Assembly: GCA_963585895.1 (NCBI GenBank) | Contig: OY757934.1 | Span: 31,879,923-31,943,922 of the forward strand | Reading direction: 5' to 3' | Length of the DNA stretch: 64,000 bases | Source: Sepioteuthis lessoniana | Lineage: Eukaryota; Mollusca; Cephalopoda; Myopsida; Loliginidae | Shown: positions 11,148 to 21,384 of the stretch, in pieces | Layout of the letters: each line of letters starts with the position of its first letter | How positions within the stretch are numbered: the first letter of the stretch is position 1 | Notes under the pieces: generated by a model | What the model was told of the DNA's origin: nothing | The model's database searches: none | Seen by the model: only the letters and a program-made list of their open reading frames with translations | Translations under genes and position numbers: made by a program

Positions 11148-11621
11148 ACTAACACAACTAAACTACAGAAAAGGTTAATAATGAAAACGTCCTCTTAAGG
11201 TTGATTACATATTTTAAATGTCTATTTCTTCTTGTGGTTCGAAACAGTCGGTTTCGCCGAGACTGGAAAAATCTCATAGTCAAAATGTTTTGAAGAAATG
11301 AATGTCTGTGAGGCTTATCCATTTTTTTGGCTTTTTACCTCTGTTCGTAAATAGGAGTGTCAATCTGGAGAGAGCGTGCCAGTGCTGCAATGGAAATTGG
11401 GAAAAAGAGAAAGAGCGTTTGAAGACGACGTATTTATAGAAAATACGTGTCTTGGAATCGGCTCCAAAAAACGAAATTTACGCGGAAGTAGTTTTACGCA
11501 GGTCACGTGATTCTCCTGGCCAATGGTTTCCCAAGACTGAATTTGTGTGCGTCCGCCATCTTTGTTGTGGGAACAAGTGGCATACCACCCAAATTAAATT
11601 ATAGGAGTGTAAAGTCCTATA
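10849..11621 (+). mobile_element. Probable solo LTR inserted in RNase H (4-bp duplication ATCT)
   Basis: A 773-bp insert runs from TGTAGG to CCTATA, imperfect inverted termini in which the final CA has become TA. It is flanked by ATCT at 10845-10848 and 11622-11625. Dropping the insert and one ATCT keeps the RNase H reading phase. The interior is non-coding, with a (GT)n tract at 11113-11147 and a CCAATGG string near 11520. A 4-bp duplication suits some Ty3/gypsy LTRs. Confidence 0.7.
11113..11147. repeat. (GT)n microsatellite
   Basis: Short GT tract inside the solo LTR at 10849-11621. Confidence 0.9.
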
Positions 11622-11780
11622 ATCTCTGGGATACCAACTGATGTACAAACTGCAGAATTCTTGACAAAGAAAGGAGTGCCATCATTTAAGATCCTTGGGT
11701 TCATATCAGAGCCAAAAGAATCATCCGTATAATGTAAATAAACTCTTCATTTTCTTTTGCAGAACACATGATACTTCACA

Positions 11781-11810
11781 GAAAAGAAAAAGAAAAAAAA
11801 AAGGGAAAAA
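11781..11810 (+). promoter_or_regulatory. Polypurine tract of the copia element
   Basis: Thirty consecutive purines (GAAAAGAAAAAG..., then AAGGGAAAAA) end two bases before the 3' LTR, the position of the plus-strand primer. Confidence 0.8.
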
Positions 11811-11811
11811 C

Positions 11812-11988
11812 CGTTAAACCAATGGAGTAATCCCCCTTGAACACCCTCCCAGAAGTGAGGCGGCTTCTAACCGGAAGTTATGAGACCGCCATTATTGTAA
11901 ATATGGTAGTCATTAGAGGAGGACGAATAAATAATCTCTCTCCGTATATCCGCTGTTATTGTGGTTTCGTAATTAATATTGAGCCCCA
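11812..11988 (+). repeat. 3' LTR of the copia element
   Basis: Aligns with 5501-5672. Its first base is C instead of T (CGTTAA against TGTTAA). Shared blocks are GAGGCGGCTTCTAA, GGAAGTTATGAGACCGCC and CGTATATCCGC. About 25 differences by eye indicate an old insertion. Confidence 0.8.
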
Positions 11989-12412
11989 TTATTTTTTAAT
12001 AAACAATATTTTTTATTTAAAAAATATAAAAAAAAAAGAGGAATGAAAATAGCTACTGATAAGTACACATTGGTGGGTGGATAAATATGTTGTTAGTTTG
12101 CTTAATTAAGTAGCATAGATCATGTACTGATAAGTTCATTTCTTATGATTTATGTTATAGCTAAAAGTGTGTATCAACTCTAAATAAAGATCATGTCGTT
12201 AATATTTTGAATAGCGATATTTTAATATCAGTCAGCTGAATAACTTCCATGGAAATCACCAAAATTTCAACAATTGCCAAATAACAGAATTTCATTCTAT
12301 TTTTATTCCATGCACTAAAATTTTGTCAAATGACCAAATATCTAATCCTACAAAAGCTGAATAAAAAGAATTAAGATGGTATTTGTCCCTTTGGATAAAG
12401 GATGAGGATGAC
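11989..12412. other. No feature recognised
   Basis: AT-rich flank of the copia element; no target duplication matching the 5' flank is evident. Confidence 0.5.
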
Positions 12413-12413
12413 T

Positions 12414-12472
<59 letters not shown>
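12413..12472. repeat. (GT)n microsatellite
   Basis: About 58 bp of GT repeat. Confidence 0.97.
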
Positions 12473-12473
<1 letters not shown>

Positions 12474-12564
12474 GATCACACATCTTGATCTCAAGACAGA
12501 GTGATGAGAAATTTCATTGTTATTGTAACACAACTCAATATTATTTACTCTCTTTCACTTTAAG

Positions 12565-12755
12565 AGGGCCTACTCATGGCGTAGTAGCAAAAGTGCTTGA
12601 CTGCAACATTCCCTTTCAGACTAATGTTTTTGAAAAAAGTATAAACCTCCTTATCCTTCCCAGCTATAGGTTAAATAGTACCACAACTGTTCTTCTACAG
12701 GGATAGCTTTGGCATTGAATAACCCAAAAGGTTGATATGTCATTAAAATAAAGAA
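12565..12755 (+). repeat. SINE family F2 copy with internal deletion
   Basis: A tRNA-like head with ATGGCGTAGTAGC is joined directly to the F2 body (CAGCTATAGGTTAAATAG) and the F2 hairpin tail (TTTGGCATTGAATAACCC, then GGTTGATATG). The B-box part of the head is missing compared with 23741-23967. Confidence 0.7.
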
Positions 12756-12854
12756 ACCAAACCTCTCTCTCTCACTTTTGCTCTTTCACACTTTTTCTCT
12801 CCACACAATAACTTTCTTTTCTTGATTTTTCTCACTTCCCTCAATCATTTTGAG

Positions 12855-12856
<2 letters not shown>

Positions 12857-12911
<55 letters not shown>
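12857..12911. repeat. (CT)n microsatellite
   Basis: About 55 bp of CT repeat within a longer pyrimidine-rich stretch (12760-13015). Confidence 0.95.
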
Positions 12912-12914
<3 letters not shown>

Positions 12915-14002
12915 CAATTTTTCTTTCTTTCGAAATTATTCTCTTTTCCTTTTCTCCCTCTTATGTTTTCTTTCATTCTTTCTTTCTTTCTTTTCTTTCA
13001 AAAAAGGTTTCAAAGGATCTCAGTAGACCCACGTTCTCACCTTTTCAACATGCCACCACAAAGAAGTGCCAATTCATGCATAAATATTCCAGGCCCGTTG
13101 ATTAGGGCCGGCCCCTTCTGTGAACTGATTTTTATGTGCTAATTCTTACAACATATACCATTTTTGCTTGTCTCCTCCTCGCAATACCCACAGTTGTATT
13201 CCCTAGACTTAATGCTTGCCACTCACACCCAACCTACAATACCCTTCTGACGCACCTGAAATAATCCCATAATTTATGCAGATAAAGGAGAAGTAATATA
13301 AGTATAGAAAGTAAATGAAAGAGAAAAGAAAGTGAAAGAAGAAGAAAAAAACAATTAAAAATGAAAGAACAAAGAAAGAAAAATTTGGTATTTAATTGAG
13401 ACTATAATAAAATTATTAAATAACTGAGAGGTAAGACAATGAGTGAACTGTAACAGGTTTATCCAGGAATAAGTCATTTAGAAGTATTCATCATATAACA
13501 GATGAAGTGAGTGGCAGTAGGAGGTTGCTGACAGTGAATTATACGGAGATGGTTGGAGTGAGTGTTAGTGCGAATTAATAGTTTATAGTATTAGTGTCTA
13601 ATACAACAAAAAGGAAAAAGATGGTCTGAGATTAAAGCAAGCAAAAAAGAAAAGTAACCATTAAAGTAGAGATTTTTTTTTAAATGTGGGAAATGCAGCT
13701 AAAAGGGAGAAAAGGAACAGATTTGAATTTGAAGAAGAAATTGGAAAATGATAAGCAAAATAAATAAGACATAGAAAAGGAAGTAAAAGATAGACATATT
13801 AAAAAAAGAAAACGAAAAAATGGGTAATTTTTAAAAAAGAATTTAAAAGAAGGAAGAAATAAAGAAAGAAGTAAAAATAACATCAAAGCGATATGTGCAA
13901 AATATTAGTATTAGATGGGAATACTTAAAACCATATAACGGTATGCAAACAAATGATTATTATTAAAAAGAAATAGCTTCTTGAATCTATATAAAAAAAG
14001 TA
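12912..14002. other. No feature recognised
   Basis: Pyrimidine-rich, then purine-rich low-complexity DNA. The small frames here are Phe/Ser- or Lys-rich by composition only. Confidence 0.45.
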
Positions 14003-14253
14003 AAGTTGGCGAACTTAGTCGAGAGTGACCTGAAGAGTCCCTTTTCAATAGCTATTATACTGAGGGCGCTACTCCATTCCCAGGATTGCTTCACTTTACC
14101 CTTGATCTTCGCATTATAGTGCTGAATGCTTAGCAAGGCGACATCAAGTACTGTTTTTTGAGTCTTTGGTATGACTTGACCTGGGATTGAACCCTAGTCT
14201 TCTGGACCATTGGCGAATACACTATTCATTTGGCCAATGGCTCCGGTTGAAAC
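14003..14253 (-). repeat. tRNA-derived SINE family F1 copy
   Basis: Minus-strand copy matching 29303-29567. The complement has the B-box region (GGTTCAATCCC), ATACCAAAGACT, CTTGATG, GGGTAAAGTGAAGCAAT and the 3' end GTTCGCCAACTTTACTT. The tRNA-like 5' end lies near 14253. Confidence 0.8.
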
Positions 14254-14370
14254 CATATAATTTTGCGTATGAATTTTCCTATTAGATAGGACCCCTTGAT
14301 ACCATATAATTGAGTGTAAACAAATGGTCATTATTAAATAGAAATAATTACTTGAAAGCATATTTTTTAA

Positions 14371-14493
14371 TGTTGGCGACCGTAGTCAAGGGCGACCAGA
14401 AGTACCATTTTTAAAGTCTGAGGTATGACGCGACCTGGGATTGAACCCATGTCTTCCGGACCATTGGCAAACACTCTACCCACTAGACCAATA
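14371..14493 (-). repeat. SINE family F1 copy, centre deleted
   Basis: Has the F1 3' end (TGTTGGCGACCGTAGTC) and the tRNA-like head (GGGATTGAACCCA, ACCATTGGC) but lacks about 110 bp between them. Only about 120 bp separates it from the F1 copy at 14003-14253, in the same orientation. Confidence 0.75.
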
Positions 14494-14849
14494 ATTGTGC
14501 AATACTTTCCATAATAAACTTAATAGATGATCAAACAGTTATTAACCAATGGCTCTTATAAACAACCTATGTAATAAAAAGAAAAAAATAAGGATGAAAT
14601 AAGGAAAGAAGTAAAAATGGTGATGGAAAACATAAAGATAAGAAAAATATTCAAAAATAGAGTTAAATGAATTGTAAAGTAACATATTTCATACCTCAGA
14701 AATATTTTATTGCCTCTCAGAATCAGCATCCTTAATCCTTTTCATTTTGATTTCTTTATCTTTGCTGCTAAAGACATTTAACATAACCCTTAACCTGGTT
14801 TGATTGTGGGGGGCATTACCCATATAGTGTGTCTTGGGCATACATAGCC

Positions 14850-15112
14850 GGGCAAAGCTCATCCCTTTTCAGGTCTACAACTGATTTAAATTCAGATTTC
14901 TCCTTCTACACGACCAGTTGCTGTACCAAGGTTAAAGAACACAGTCTGCCCTATTTACTCATAACTAGAAGGAGAATCAGTATTCACTTGGATTCACACC
15001 TTTCTAAAGACTTTTAGCACGATGGCAAATGCAAACAGTCTCATCCAAGATTTGAACTTTGATAGCAGAGTCCACTTCCAACATTGATAACCATTATACT
15101 ATGAGTGCTTCC
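14850..15112 (-). repeat. SINE-like family F3 copy, diverged
   Basis: Shares the order of blocks with 34537-34817 and 40126-40419: CCTTCTAC..GACCAGTTGC, AGTCTGCCCTATTTACTC, ATTCACACCTTTCTAAAG and GCAAACAGTCTCATCCAAGA. Diverged, with unclear ends. Confidence 0.6.
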
Positions 15113-15971
15113 ACCCAAATTATTGCTAACTCCGCTCAAGTTATTGCTAACTCCACCCAAATTTCAGGATTCTTCTCTTTGCCATTTTTGAAAAATCAAA
15201 TCTATCTTGTTGCAAACTTTCATGAATGAATTTTCTCTGATTAATGGCACCAGTCCATTTCTTCTCTTTAATCTGAGCTTGTTTATTTTTATTTATCTTC
15301 CTTCTTTCTTTTTTTAAATCTGTTTCTCCTTTTAGTTTTCTTTTCTCTTTCTTCTTCTTTTTTTCTGTTTGTTTTAAATAGTTTTCTTTTTCCTCTTGTT
15401 CTCTCTTCTGTTTTTCCTTCAGTATTTTCTCAAGTTTTCTATCCTTCCTTTGATCTTTTTCATTCATCTCTCTCTCCTTCCATTTTTTTTTTTTTTCATT
15501 CTATGAGTTTCATTATTTTCATTCTCATTTTCTGGAAACTTCCAATTATCTCTCAATTATCATCATTACTTTTTGATTTTAATTTTTTGTTTTATCTTTC
15601 TAAGATATTTTAAAATTTTTCTTTATCTTTTTTCATTCTTATCTCCCCTTTTTTATTTATTTCTTTTTATTCATCTTTTGATTTAAATTCTTCTTTTTTC
15701 TTGTTTACTTTTCTCTCACACTTTTCCTCAAATTCTCTCTCTTTTTCCTTTTTACTCTTTCATTTACTTTTTTTTTCAATCTTTATTCAAAACTTATTTT
15801 CTGATATTTCTTTATATTTCATTCTCTTGTTCTTTTCTTTCCTTCAGTTTTTCTTTTTTTTTTTAATTCTTACTTAATTTTTTTTCATTTATCCATCTTT
15901 TTTAAATCTTGTTTTCTTAAGGTCAGTTTCTGTTGATGTTCTAAGAGATACAAGGAGTATAAACAATATTA
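15113..15971. other. Pyrimidine-rich low-complexity DNA
   Basis: T/C-rich tract over 700 bp. The 106-codon minus-strand frame at 15147-15467 is Lys/Glu-rich only because the complement is purine-rich. Confidence 0.6.
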
Positions 15972-16149
15972 CTTGTCTTTAATTGGAATCATTTTGAGAT
16001 GTGGTTTCTTAATCTGAGAATTAATTTTTTATTCATTGCGGACGTTTTTTTCCTCACCTTGATAGTTTTTTTTTCTTCTTTCACTACGTTTCAGCCAAAT
16101 TTCTCAGATTAAGAAACCTCATCTCAAAATGATTCCAATTGAAGACAAG
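15972..16149. repeat. 48-bp inverted repeat with an 82-bp spacer
   Basis: Arms 15972-16019 and 16102-16149 are reverse complements with two mismatches. The spacer itself is one arm of a second, longer inverted repeat (about 16021-16100 against about 16459-16543). Together they form a compound fold-back structure of roughly 570 bp. Confidence 0.8.
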
Positions 16150-16543
16150 TACAAAAATTTGGTACGGACCCGACTCTGGAAGAACAGATAAGGATTTATA
16201 AGACCAAAAAAAATCCATTCTTGATCGCCCTTCGGGGACCGCAGCGGATAGAGGCGTTGAATCTCTGCGGTTCCAGGTGAGCATTGTCAGAAGATAACGG
16301 TTTCAAATCCTACCCAAGCCGGCCAGAGGTTTACTTGGTCAAAAACTTGGTGCGATAGACAACAACTATGGAAGGCAATAATTACTGGGGATACGGTTAC
16401 AAGACTAAGCATTCCTATCCGAGGTCGCGGTAAATCACCTGAAGAAGGCCAGAGGTGATATTTGGTCGAAACGTAGTGAAAGAAGAAACAACACAAAAAC
16501 TACCAAGATGAGGGAAAAAAAAGTCCGTAATAAATAAAAAATT
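16021..16543. repeat. Outer fold-back repeat with a hammerhead-core-like motif
   Basis: The arms about 16021-16100 and 16459-16543 share, in inverted orientation, GAAACGTAGTGAAAGAAG followed by a CTA(C/T)CAAG(A)TGAGG block and a TCCG(T/C)AAT block. In the right arm CTGAAGA at 16439-16445 is followed by GGCC...GGTC and then GAAA, the order of a type I hammerhead core. Stems I and III are not convincing. A Penelope-type or other fold-back element fragment is possible. Confidence 0.5.
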
Positions 16544-17196
16544 TATTCTTAAACAATATTATGTTTTAACTTTATTTCTGTTAGTTTTTAAAATACAATA
16601 AAAACTAAAAGACTGAATGACCAGCACCTTGAGGACATTTCATATTGACTCAAAGCTAATTGAGCTATTCTGGAAGGTTAAGAAGAAAGTAGTAAACAAA
16701 AAAATCAAGAAAATGGCTGAACTTACAAAATTGACTCTCCAGCTCGAATGTAACTTTGTTAATATATTAACAACCAATAATTATGGCCATCAATAATAAA
16801 TATAAGAATAAGAAATGAAAGATAAGAGGACGAGTTGAGACCATCCAAACAACTACATTATTGAAAACGGCCAGAATACTGAGAAGAGTCCTGGAGACTT
16901 GAGGAGACTTTCTGTCACTGAAACTTCAGTGAAAGAGCATCATCTAACGCTCAAAGAGTAAGATAATAATAATAATGAAATTAATGATTCCAAAGATCGT
17001 ATCAAAATTATGCAAGATGATAAAGATGAAGAATTATTTTCTTGATTTTTTAATTTTTTATTTCAAGTACTTATGAGTAAAAAAAATGGTTGAATTGTTT
17101 AATTTGAACAACTACAAAAACTGTAGTTAATTTTTTATATAATGTTGCTTATTGACTCTTGAATGAGCCGTCAATCGGAGATTTCTCTGCACAGGA
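16544..17196. other. No feature recognised
   Basis: AT-rich sequence with no ORF or repeat recognised. Confidence 0.45.
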
Positions 17197-17259
17197 TGCA
17201 CCTGTGTTTGATCGGAAATAAGTGAACATTTCACTTATTTCCGCTCAAACACAGGTGCA
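17197..17259. repeat. 30-bp near-perfect inverted repeat with a 3-nt loop
   Basis: Arms 17197-17226 and 17230-17259 match with a single mismatch around CAT. The outer arm sequence TGCACCTGTGTTTGA is GC-richer than its surroundings. Confidence 0.85.
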
Positions 17260-17583
17260 TATGCAGATGCCCATGTAAGATACAGGCAATCTTGTCGCGG
17301 TCAGGGGTCAGTCACCAGGGTTTAGCAGTCGACAGTCATAATATCACGGCCAACAGTCTGTTTTCGTCTCTTTGTCTCCACCTGTCTCTCTCACACTACA
17401 GAAGATGCGACCCCTTTCGAGAGAATAAAGAGACGTATATATTTTTGTAAAAAGAAAATGTCATTTCATTCCTTATGGCTACACAACAATACCATACGGT
17501 CTCAGGGGTCATTAAGGATTTTGAGAAGGCAGGGGTTCATAACTTATAGTTTGGTGACTTTTCAAAATAGCAATGTAAGTTCT

Positions 17584-17584
<1 letters not shown>

Positions 17585-17640
<56 letters not shown>
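17585..17640. repeat. (TA)n microsatellite
   Basis: About 55 bp of TA repeat. Confidence 0.95.
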
Positions 17641-17643
<3 letters not shown>

Positions 17644-17697
17644 ATAAAATAATGATGAAAATACACAACAAACAGTTTAAATTCAATTTGCTAGGAG

Positions 17698-17731
<34 letters not shown>

Positions 17732-17732
17732 G

Positions 17733-17949
17733 GCCAATGATCCGGGAGACCTGGGTTCAATCCCAGGTCGCGTTATACCAAAGACTTTAAAAATGGTACT
17801 TGATACCTCTTTGCTTAACACTCAGCGATATAACATACGTATTAAGGGTAAAGTGAAGCAATTCAGGGAAAGGAGTAGCGCCCTCCCCTACACCTCGGTG
17901 TAGTATCTATTGAAAAGGAGACTTCTAGTCGCCCTCGACTACAATCGCC

Positions 17950-17952
<3 letters not shown>
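17733..17952 (+). repeat. SINE family F1 copy, head truncated
   Basis: Starts inside the tRNA-like head at GCCAATGATCCGGGAG, contains the B box GGTTCAATCCC and runs to the F1 3' end GTCGCCAAC-like block. It is bounded on both sides by (TA)n tracts (17699-17732 and 17953-17987). Confidence 0.8.

Positions 17953-17987
<35 letters not shown>
17953..17987. repeat. (TA)n microsatellite
   Basis: TA tract directly at the 3' end of the F1 SINE. Confidence 0.9.
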
Positions 17988-17990
<3 letters not shown>

Positions 17991-18530
17991 ATGAAATAAT
18001 CATAGAAATGCATGACTACCAGCTTCCTGTTGCCAATCCTCGGGTAAGCTAATCCTAAACACATGTCAAATACTAGTTCACCTGAGAATCAGCAATGAAA
18101 ACTCAAAGTCATAAGTTTTGATCTTGTTTTTATCCCTATCCTATTTTATACTTGATGTGTTATTGATCAGCATTTTTGTGCATAGAACACAGTAAATATG
18201 ATTTTAGCATTGAATTTTGAGCTTAATTCTTGCAAGCAAGACCTGACAATCAGTAATGGATTCTTCAACATGAGCTGAATTATTTTCGTATGAATATTTT
18301 GAATGTATTATAATTTTCAAAACCACAGTTCTACTAAAAAGAAAATGGAAAACTGTATTTTCTATATTTTGCAAATACTAAAATGCTCAAAAACTATCCA
18401 AAAAATTGAGCTACAAGGGAAAATTATAGAAACAAAAGTAAAAAGAAAAAAGCAAAAGAAAGACAAAAGAAGAGGAGGGACACTAACTTAATTGAAGGTT
18501 AATTGTAAAAGTCAGCATGTTTTTTGGTTT
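17988..18530. other. No feature recognised
   Basis: AT-rich DNA; the 62-codon frame at 18303-18491 is Lys-rich low complexity. Confidence 0.45.
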
Positions 18531-18709
18531 CTTTGTTTAATGGCGTATCAACCTTCGTGGGTTATTTAATTCCAAAGCCACTCTTGTATAAGGCCAGTAG
18601 TTGTATTATTTAAACCAAAAGTGAACGTAATAGTGCGACTGGAGTTCGAACTCACTTACTATGAATCGCAGTCCAGCGATTTAACAATTACACCGCGAGG
18701 ACACCCCCA
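18531..18709 (-). repeat. SINE family F2 copy
   Basis: The complement has a tRNA-like head (A-box-like GGTGTAATTGTTAAATCG, B-box GAGTTCGAACTCC), then TCACTTTTGG, and the hairpin tail (GGCTTTGGAATTAAATAACCC, GGTTGATACGCCATTAAA in two parts). The central ACCCTTGGGAAAGG part is missing. Confidence 0.75.
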
Positions 18710-18819
18710 CGTTAAAGTAAGGAATAAAATCAATCCCCAAAATTTAAATAAAATCAAAAGGGATTTTTAGACTTATACTTAATCAAAACTTAAGTTTAAA
18801 AGGAACTTTATTAAGCCTT

Positions 18820-18856
18820 CATTATCACCATCATGTCATGCTGCTCGCACGGATTT

Positions 18857-18902
<46 letters not shown>

Positions 18903-19515
18903 ATTTGTCCTCATAATCAATCAGCAGGTCTTCCAGGCTACATCCGGTGTCCTCACAGAGCTATTGTTGGTCAGTTCTTGCAAGTCGGCCAACACTTGCA
19001 CATCTAAGCGAGAACGTCACTTATGAGTTCGTCCTTGCTTCTCCAGCAATGTCCCGCGTGTATTGTTCGTCTTGGATGGTTTTACTGATGGGAAGTAAGT
19101 GACAATACAGCTGGTGTTTCGGGAGCGTTACTCCCAGGATTTGTTCGATAAAACTCGTAGCATTCTTGTGCTGTTCCCGTCTTGCTTTTTCTCTATATGT
19201 TTGATCTACCTCCATGTGGTTCATATGTACAGTAGTATTGAAACAATTGCTGCTTGGTAGGACTCGCAGTTTCTTTTATCAGATAGATCAGATTTCTATA
19301 TGATCAATAGCCTATCAATAGCAGTCTGTGCCGTTTCTAGGCACAGATAGATGAACTTGTCCACTAATTTCAGAGAACTGCCATTTAGAGTTGGGATGTC
19401 TCCTTCATGATTAAAAACCATTTACTTCCTGCTTCCTGCTCAAGCAATTAGCAGGGACTTAACTAGGGTAGATATATTTGAAAGAGGCTCTATATCATCT
19501 GCGTAGTCAGCACCT
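18820..19515 (-). mobile_element. RTE-like LINE fragment including the reverse-transcriptase palm
   Basis: The longest copy of this family here. Read on the minus strand from 19515 it begins at a DYADD catalytic motif, followed by TLNGSSLKLVDKFIYL, TAIDRLL, SDLSDK, an upstream part of the tail (LPKHQLYCHLLPISKTIQ) and the degraded C-terminal tail. It ends in an imperfect CAT-repeat (ATG on the coding strand) at 18820-18836. A (CT)n tract has expanded at 18862-18898. Many stops; a pseudogene. Confidence 0.8.
18862..18898. repeat. (CT)n microsatellite inside the LINE fragment
   Basis: CT expansion in a position that reads CCCTCTCTCGCC in the other family copies. Confidence 0.9.
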
Positions 19516-19784
19516 GTAATAGTTTCTGCAGGGTATCGTCTGCTCCTGGCCTTTTATTTTAGTGTAAAGCAATTTTTTATTAGATCTATTGATGTTCTTA
19601 GCACGTAGTCTAGACAGATTATAAACAGATATGGTAAGCCTTACAAACTCTAATTTAAAAGTGTAAATAATGAAAACTAGAAGTTTGGTTCTGCATAGCC
19701 ATGCAAAATTAAAATTCTGATATATCTGCCTCCTCTCTAACCCCCAGGGATTCATTTCTTAGATGCAACTGGACTCCAACGCAT

Positions 19785-19937
19785 GAACAAGCCAGCAAGG
19801 ACTTACATATTACAGTTCTGTGCGGACACTGGATGCAGTCTAGAGGAACTACCTGGAGCAATGGACAATCGGGCTAGAGGGTAAGAGAGAGTCAGGGAAT
19901 TTCGTGCTTTCAGGAAAACTTGATGATGATGATGATA
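19785..19937 (+). mobile_element. RTE-like LINE 3' end, plus orientation
   Basis: Encodes the family's C-terminal blocks (KPARTYILQFCADTGCSLEE, AMDNRA) and ends in a (TGA)n tail at 19921-19936. It is the only plus-strand copy seen and shows the 3' tail type directly. Confidence 0.75.
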
Positions 19938-19954
19938 TATTCATATATATGGTT

Positions 19955-20391
19955 GGTTTGTTGGGTTTTAGGGCATATCAACCTTTGTAGGTTATTTAAC
20001 GCCGAATCTATTTTTATCTAAATAATTTGTTGTATTGAAAACAATTCAGTTTAGCCTAAGTACACAGTTTAATTGTCAAAAACATTTCCATTTCAAACTA
20101 TTCAAGCAGTTATATGTAACAATTCAGTTTTAATGTCGAAAAACAGTTCTATTTGAAATAATTCAGTTAAGCATAAGCACGCAGTTTAAAATGTAAGTAC
20201 GGTTTAATCTTCAAAAACATTTCTATTTCAAGCTATTCAGTTTACTCGAACAATTCATTTTAGCATAAGTATGCTGTTAGGTTCTATTTAACCCATAGAT
20301 AGGGCCCTATCAGGTGCTACTACGCCGGCCAGAGTGGACCTGAGAGCGATGGCAATGAAGGGGTACTCCACATTCCCCAACTGACTGGGCA

Positions 20392-20393
<2 letters not shown>
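19955..20393 (-). repeat. SINE-like family F4 copy
   Basis: The complement runs from the F4 head (GCCCAGTCAGTTGGGG, next to 20393) through a GGCCCTATCTATGGGTTAAA block and three to four of the roughly 50-bp internal units to the shared tail (ATTAAATAACCTACAAAGGTTGATATGCC in two parts) near 19967-20000. Confidence 0.65.
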
Positions 20394-20394
<1 letters not shown>

Positions 20395-20440
<46 letters not shown>

Positions 20441-20512
20441 ATAATTTATGAGGATACATATATATATATATATATAATGTATGAGGATATATATATATGT
20501 GTGTGTGTGTGT
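20395..20512. repeat. Compound (TA)n/(GT)n microsatellite
   Basis: Alternating TA and GT tracts with a duplicated ATAAT(T)TATGAGGATA spacer. Confidence 0.9.
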
Positions 20513-20524
20513 GATCAAATGAAT

Positions 20525-20735
20525 GAAAAACTTTTTTAAATTTTGGAATCGAATTTCTGTAAAACAAATTTTGTTTAATATAGAACAGTTTTGACATTTT
20601 ACAGTGTGTGAACAAAAACTGTACATATACTAAACAGAATTGTTTGAAATAGAACTGTTTATATGTATAAAAATGGATTTGGCATTTAATAACCTCCAAT
20701 GGTTGATATGCCATAAAAACCAACCAACCAACCAA
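20525..20735 (+). repeat. SINE-like family F4, 3' half
   Basis: Has the internal units (ACTAAACAGAATTGTTTGAAATAG) and the tail TTGGCATTTAATAACC, GGTTGATATGCCATAAAA. It lies opposite in orientation to the F4 copy at 19955-20393 across the compound microsatellite. Confidence 0.65.
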
Positions 20736-20838
20736 CCAACTGATAGTAGCACTCCCAACACATAAACAAAAAGCTCACTTGCCACTATACACACACACAC
20801 AAACACGCGCCTACCAGAAATCTACCAGCTAAATACGT

Positions 20839-20840
<2 letters not shown>

Positions 20841-20904
<64 letters not shown>
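20841..20904. repeat. (TA)n microsatellite
   Basis: About 62 bp of TA repeat. Confidence 0.95.
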
Positions 20905-20905
<1 letters not shown>

Positions 20906-20906
<1 letters not shown>

Positions 20907-20994
20907 CATGTGCTGCTAACACAGATTTCCCTGTCTCTCTCTCGCCATTCATCTATATCATTCATTGCTTCCGGCAGATCCTCTAGACAACATA
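20906..20994 (-). mobile_element. RTE-like LINE 3' fragment
   Basis: Complement of the last about 85 bp of the family's coding tail, directly abutting a (TA)n tract in place of the usual (ATG)n tail. Confidence 0.6.
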
Positions 20995-21310
20995 TAAGAT
21001 TATTAATATAGTTATATGATTTGCTATTTTTATAAATAAAAAGAGATGATTAGTTCCCATCAGGAAAATGCATAAAAAACCAACACATAGTCACAGAAAA
21101 ATACCACTCACAATATTATCAATGCTGCATCTTCCCTTAGAACAAGAAGATGTAAAGTGGTATTCTCGAATTGATGAAAGAAAGACGTTTCATTTGACAC
21201 ACACCAATGAGGGGGGTTGTTTTGCTAGACTTGATATTTAGGTTGTTACTTGTCACTTTGCCAGTAGTTAACTTATCTGATCTAATGTATCTGTGTTTAC
21301 ACTATTCAAA

Positions 21311-21311
21311 G

Positions 21312-21382
<71 letters not shown>
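21311..21382. repeat. (TA)n microsatellite
   Basis: About 72 bp of TA repeat. Confidence 0.97.

Positions 21383-21384
<2 letters not shown>

Larger units (their letters stand above)
10430..11745 (+). pseudogene. copia RNase H, split by a second solo LTR
   Basis: An RNase H block (VAYSDASSSNLTDGSSQRGY, then KSTLAAETLSMVDLAES) runs to a stop near 10678. It continues in another frame to 10848, and resumes after the insert with the copia C-terminal block IPTDVQTAEFLTKKG (11628 onward), ending near 11735. The Asp, Ser and Glu positions typical of Ty1-type RNase H are still visible in the first block. Confidence 0.75.
5501..11988 (+). mobile_element. Decayed Ty1/copia LTR retrotransposon carrying three nested insertions
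   Basis: Two about 175-bp LTRs flank a body with a tRNA-iMet primer-binding site, copia-type gag, zinc knuckle, protease, integrase before reverse transcriptase (the copia order), RNase H and a polypurine tract. All genes carry stops or frameshifts. The LTRs are about 85% identical by eye, so the insertion is old. Removing the three younger insertions (6075-6734, 7623-8029, 10849-11621, plus one target-site copy each) leaves about 4.6 kb, a normal copia length. A clear 5-bp target duplication for the copia element itself is not visible. Confidence 0.9.
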
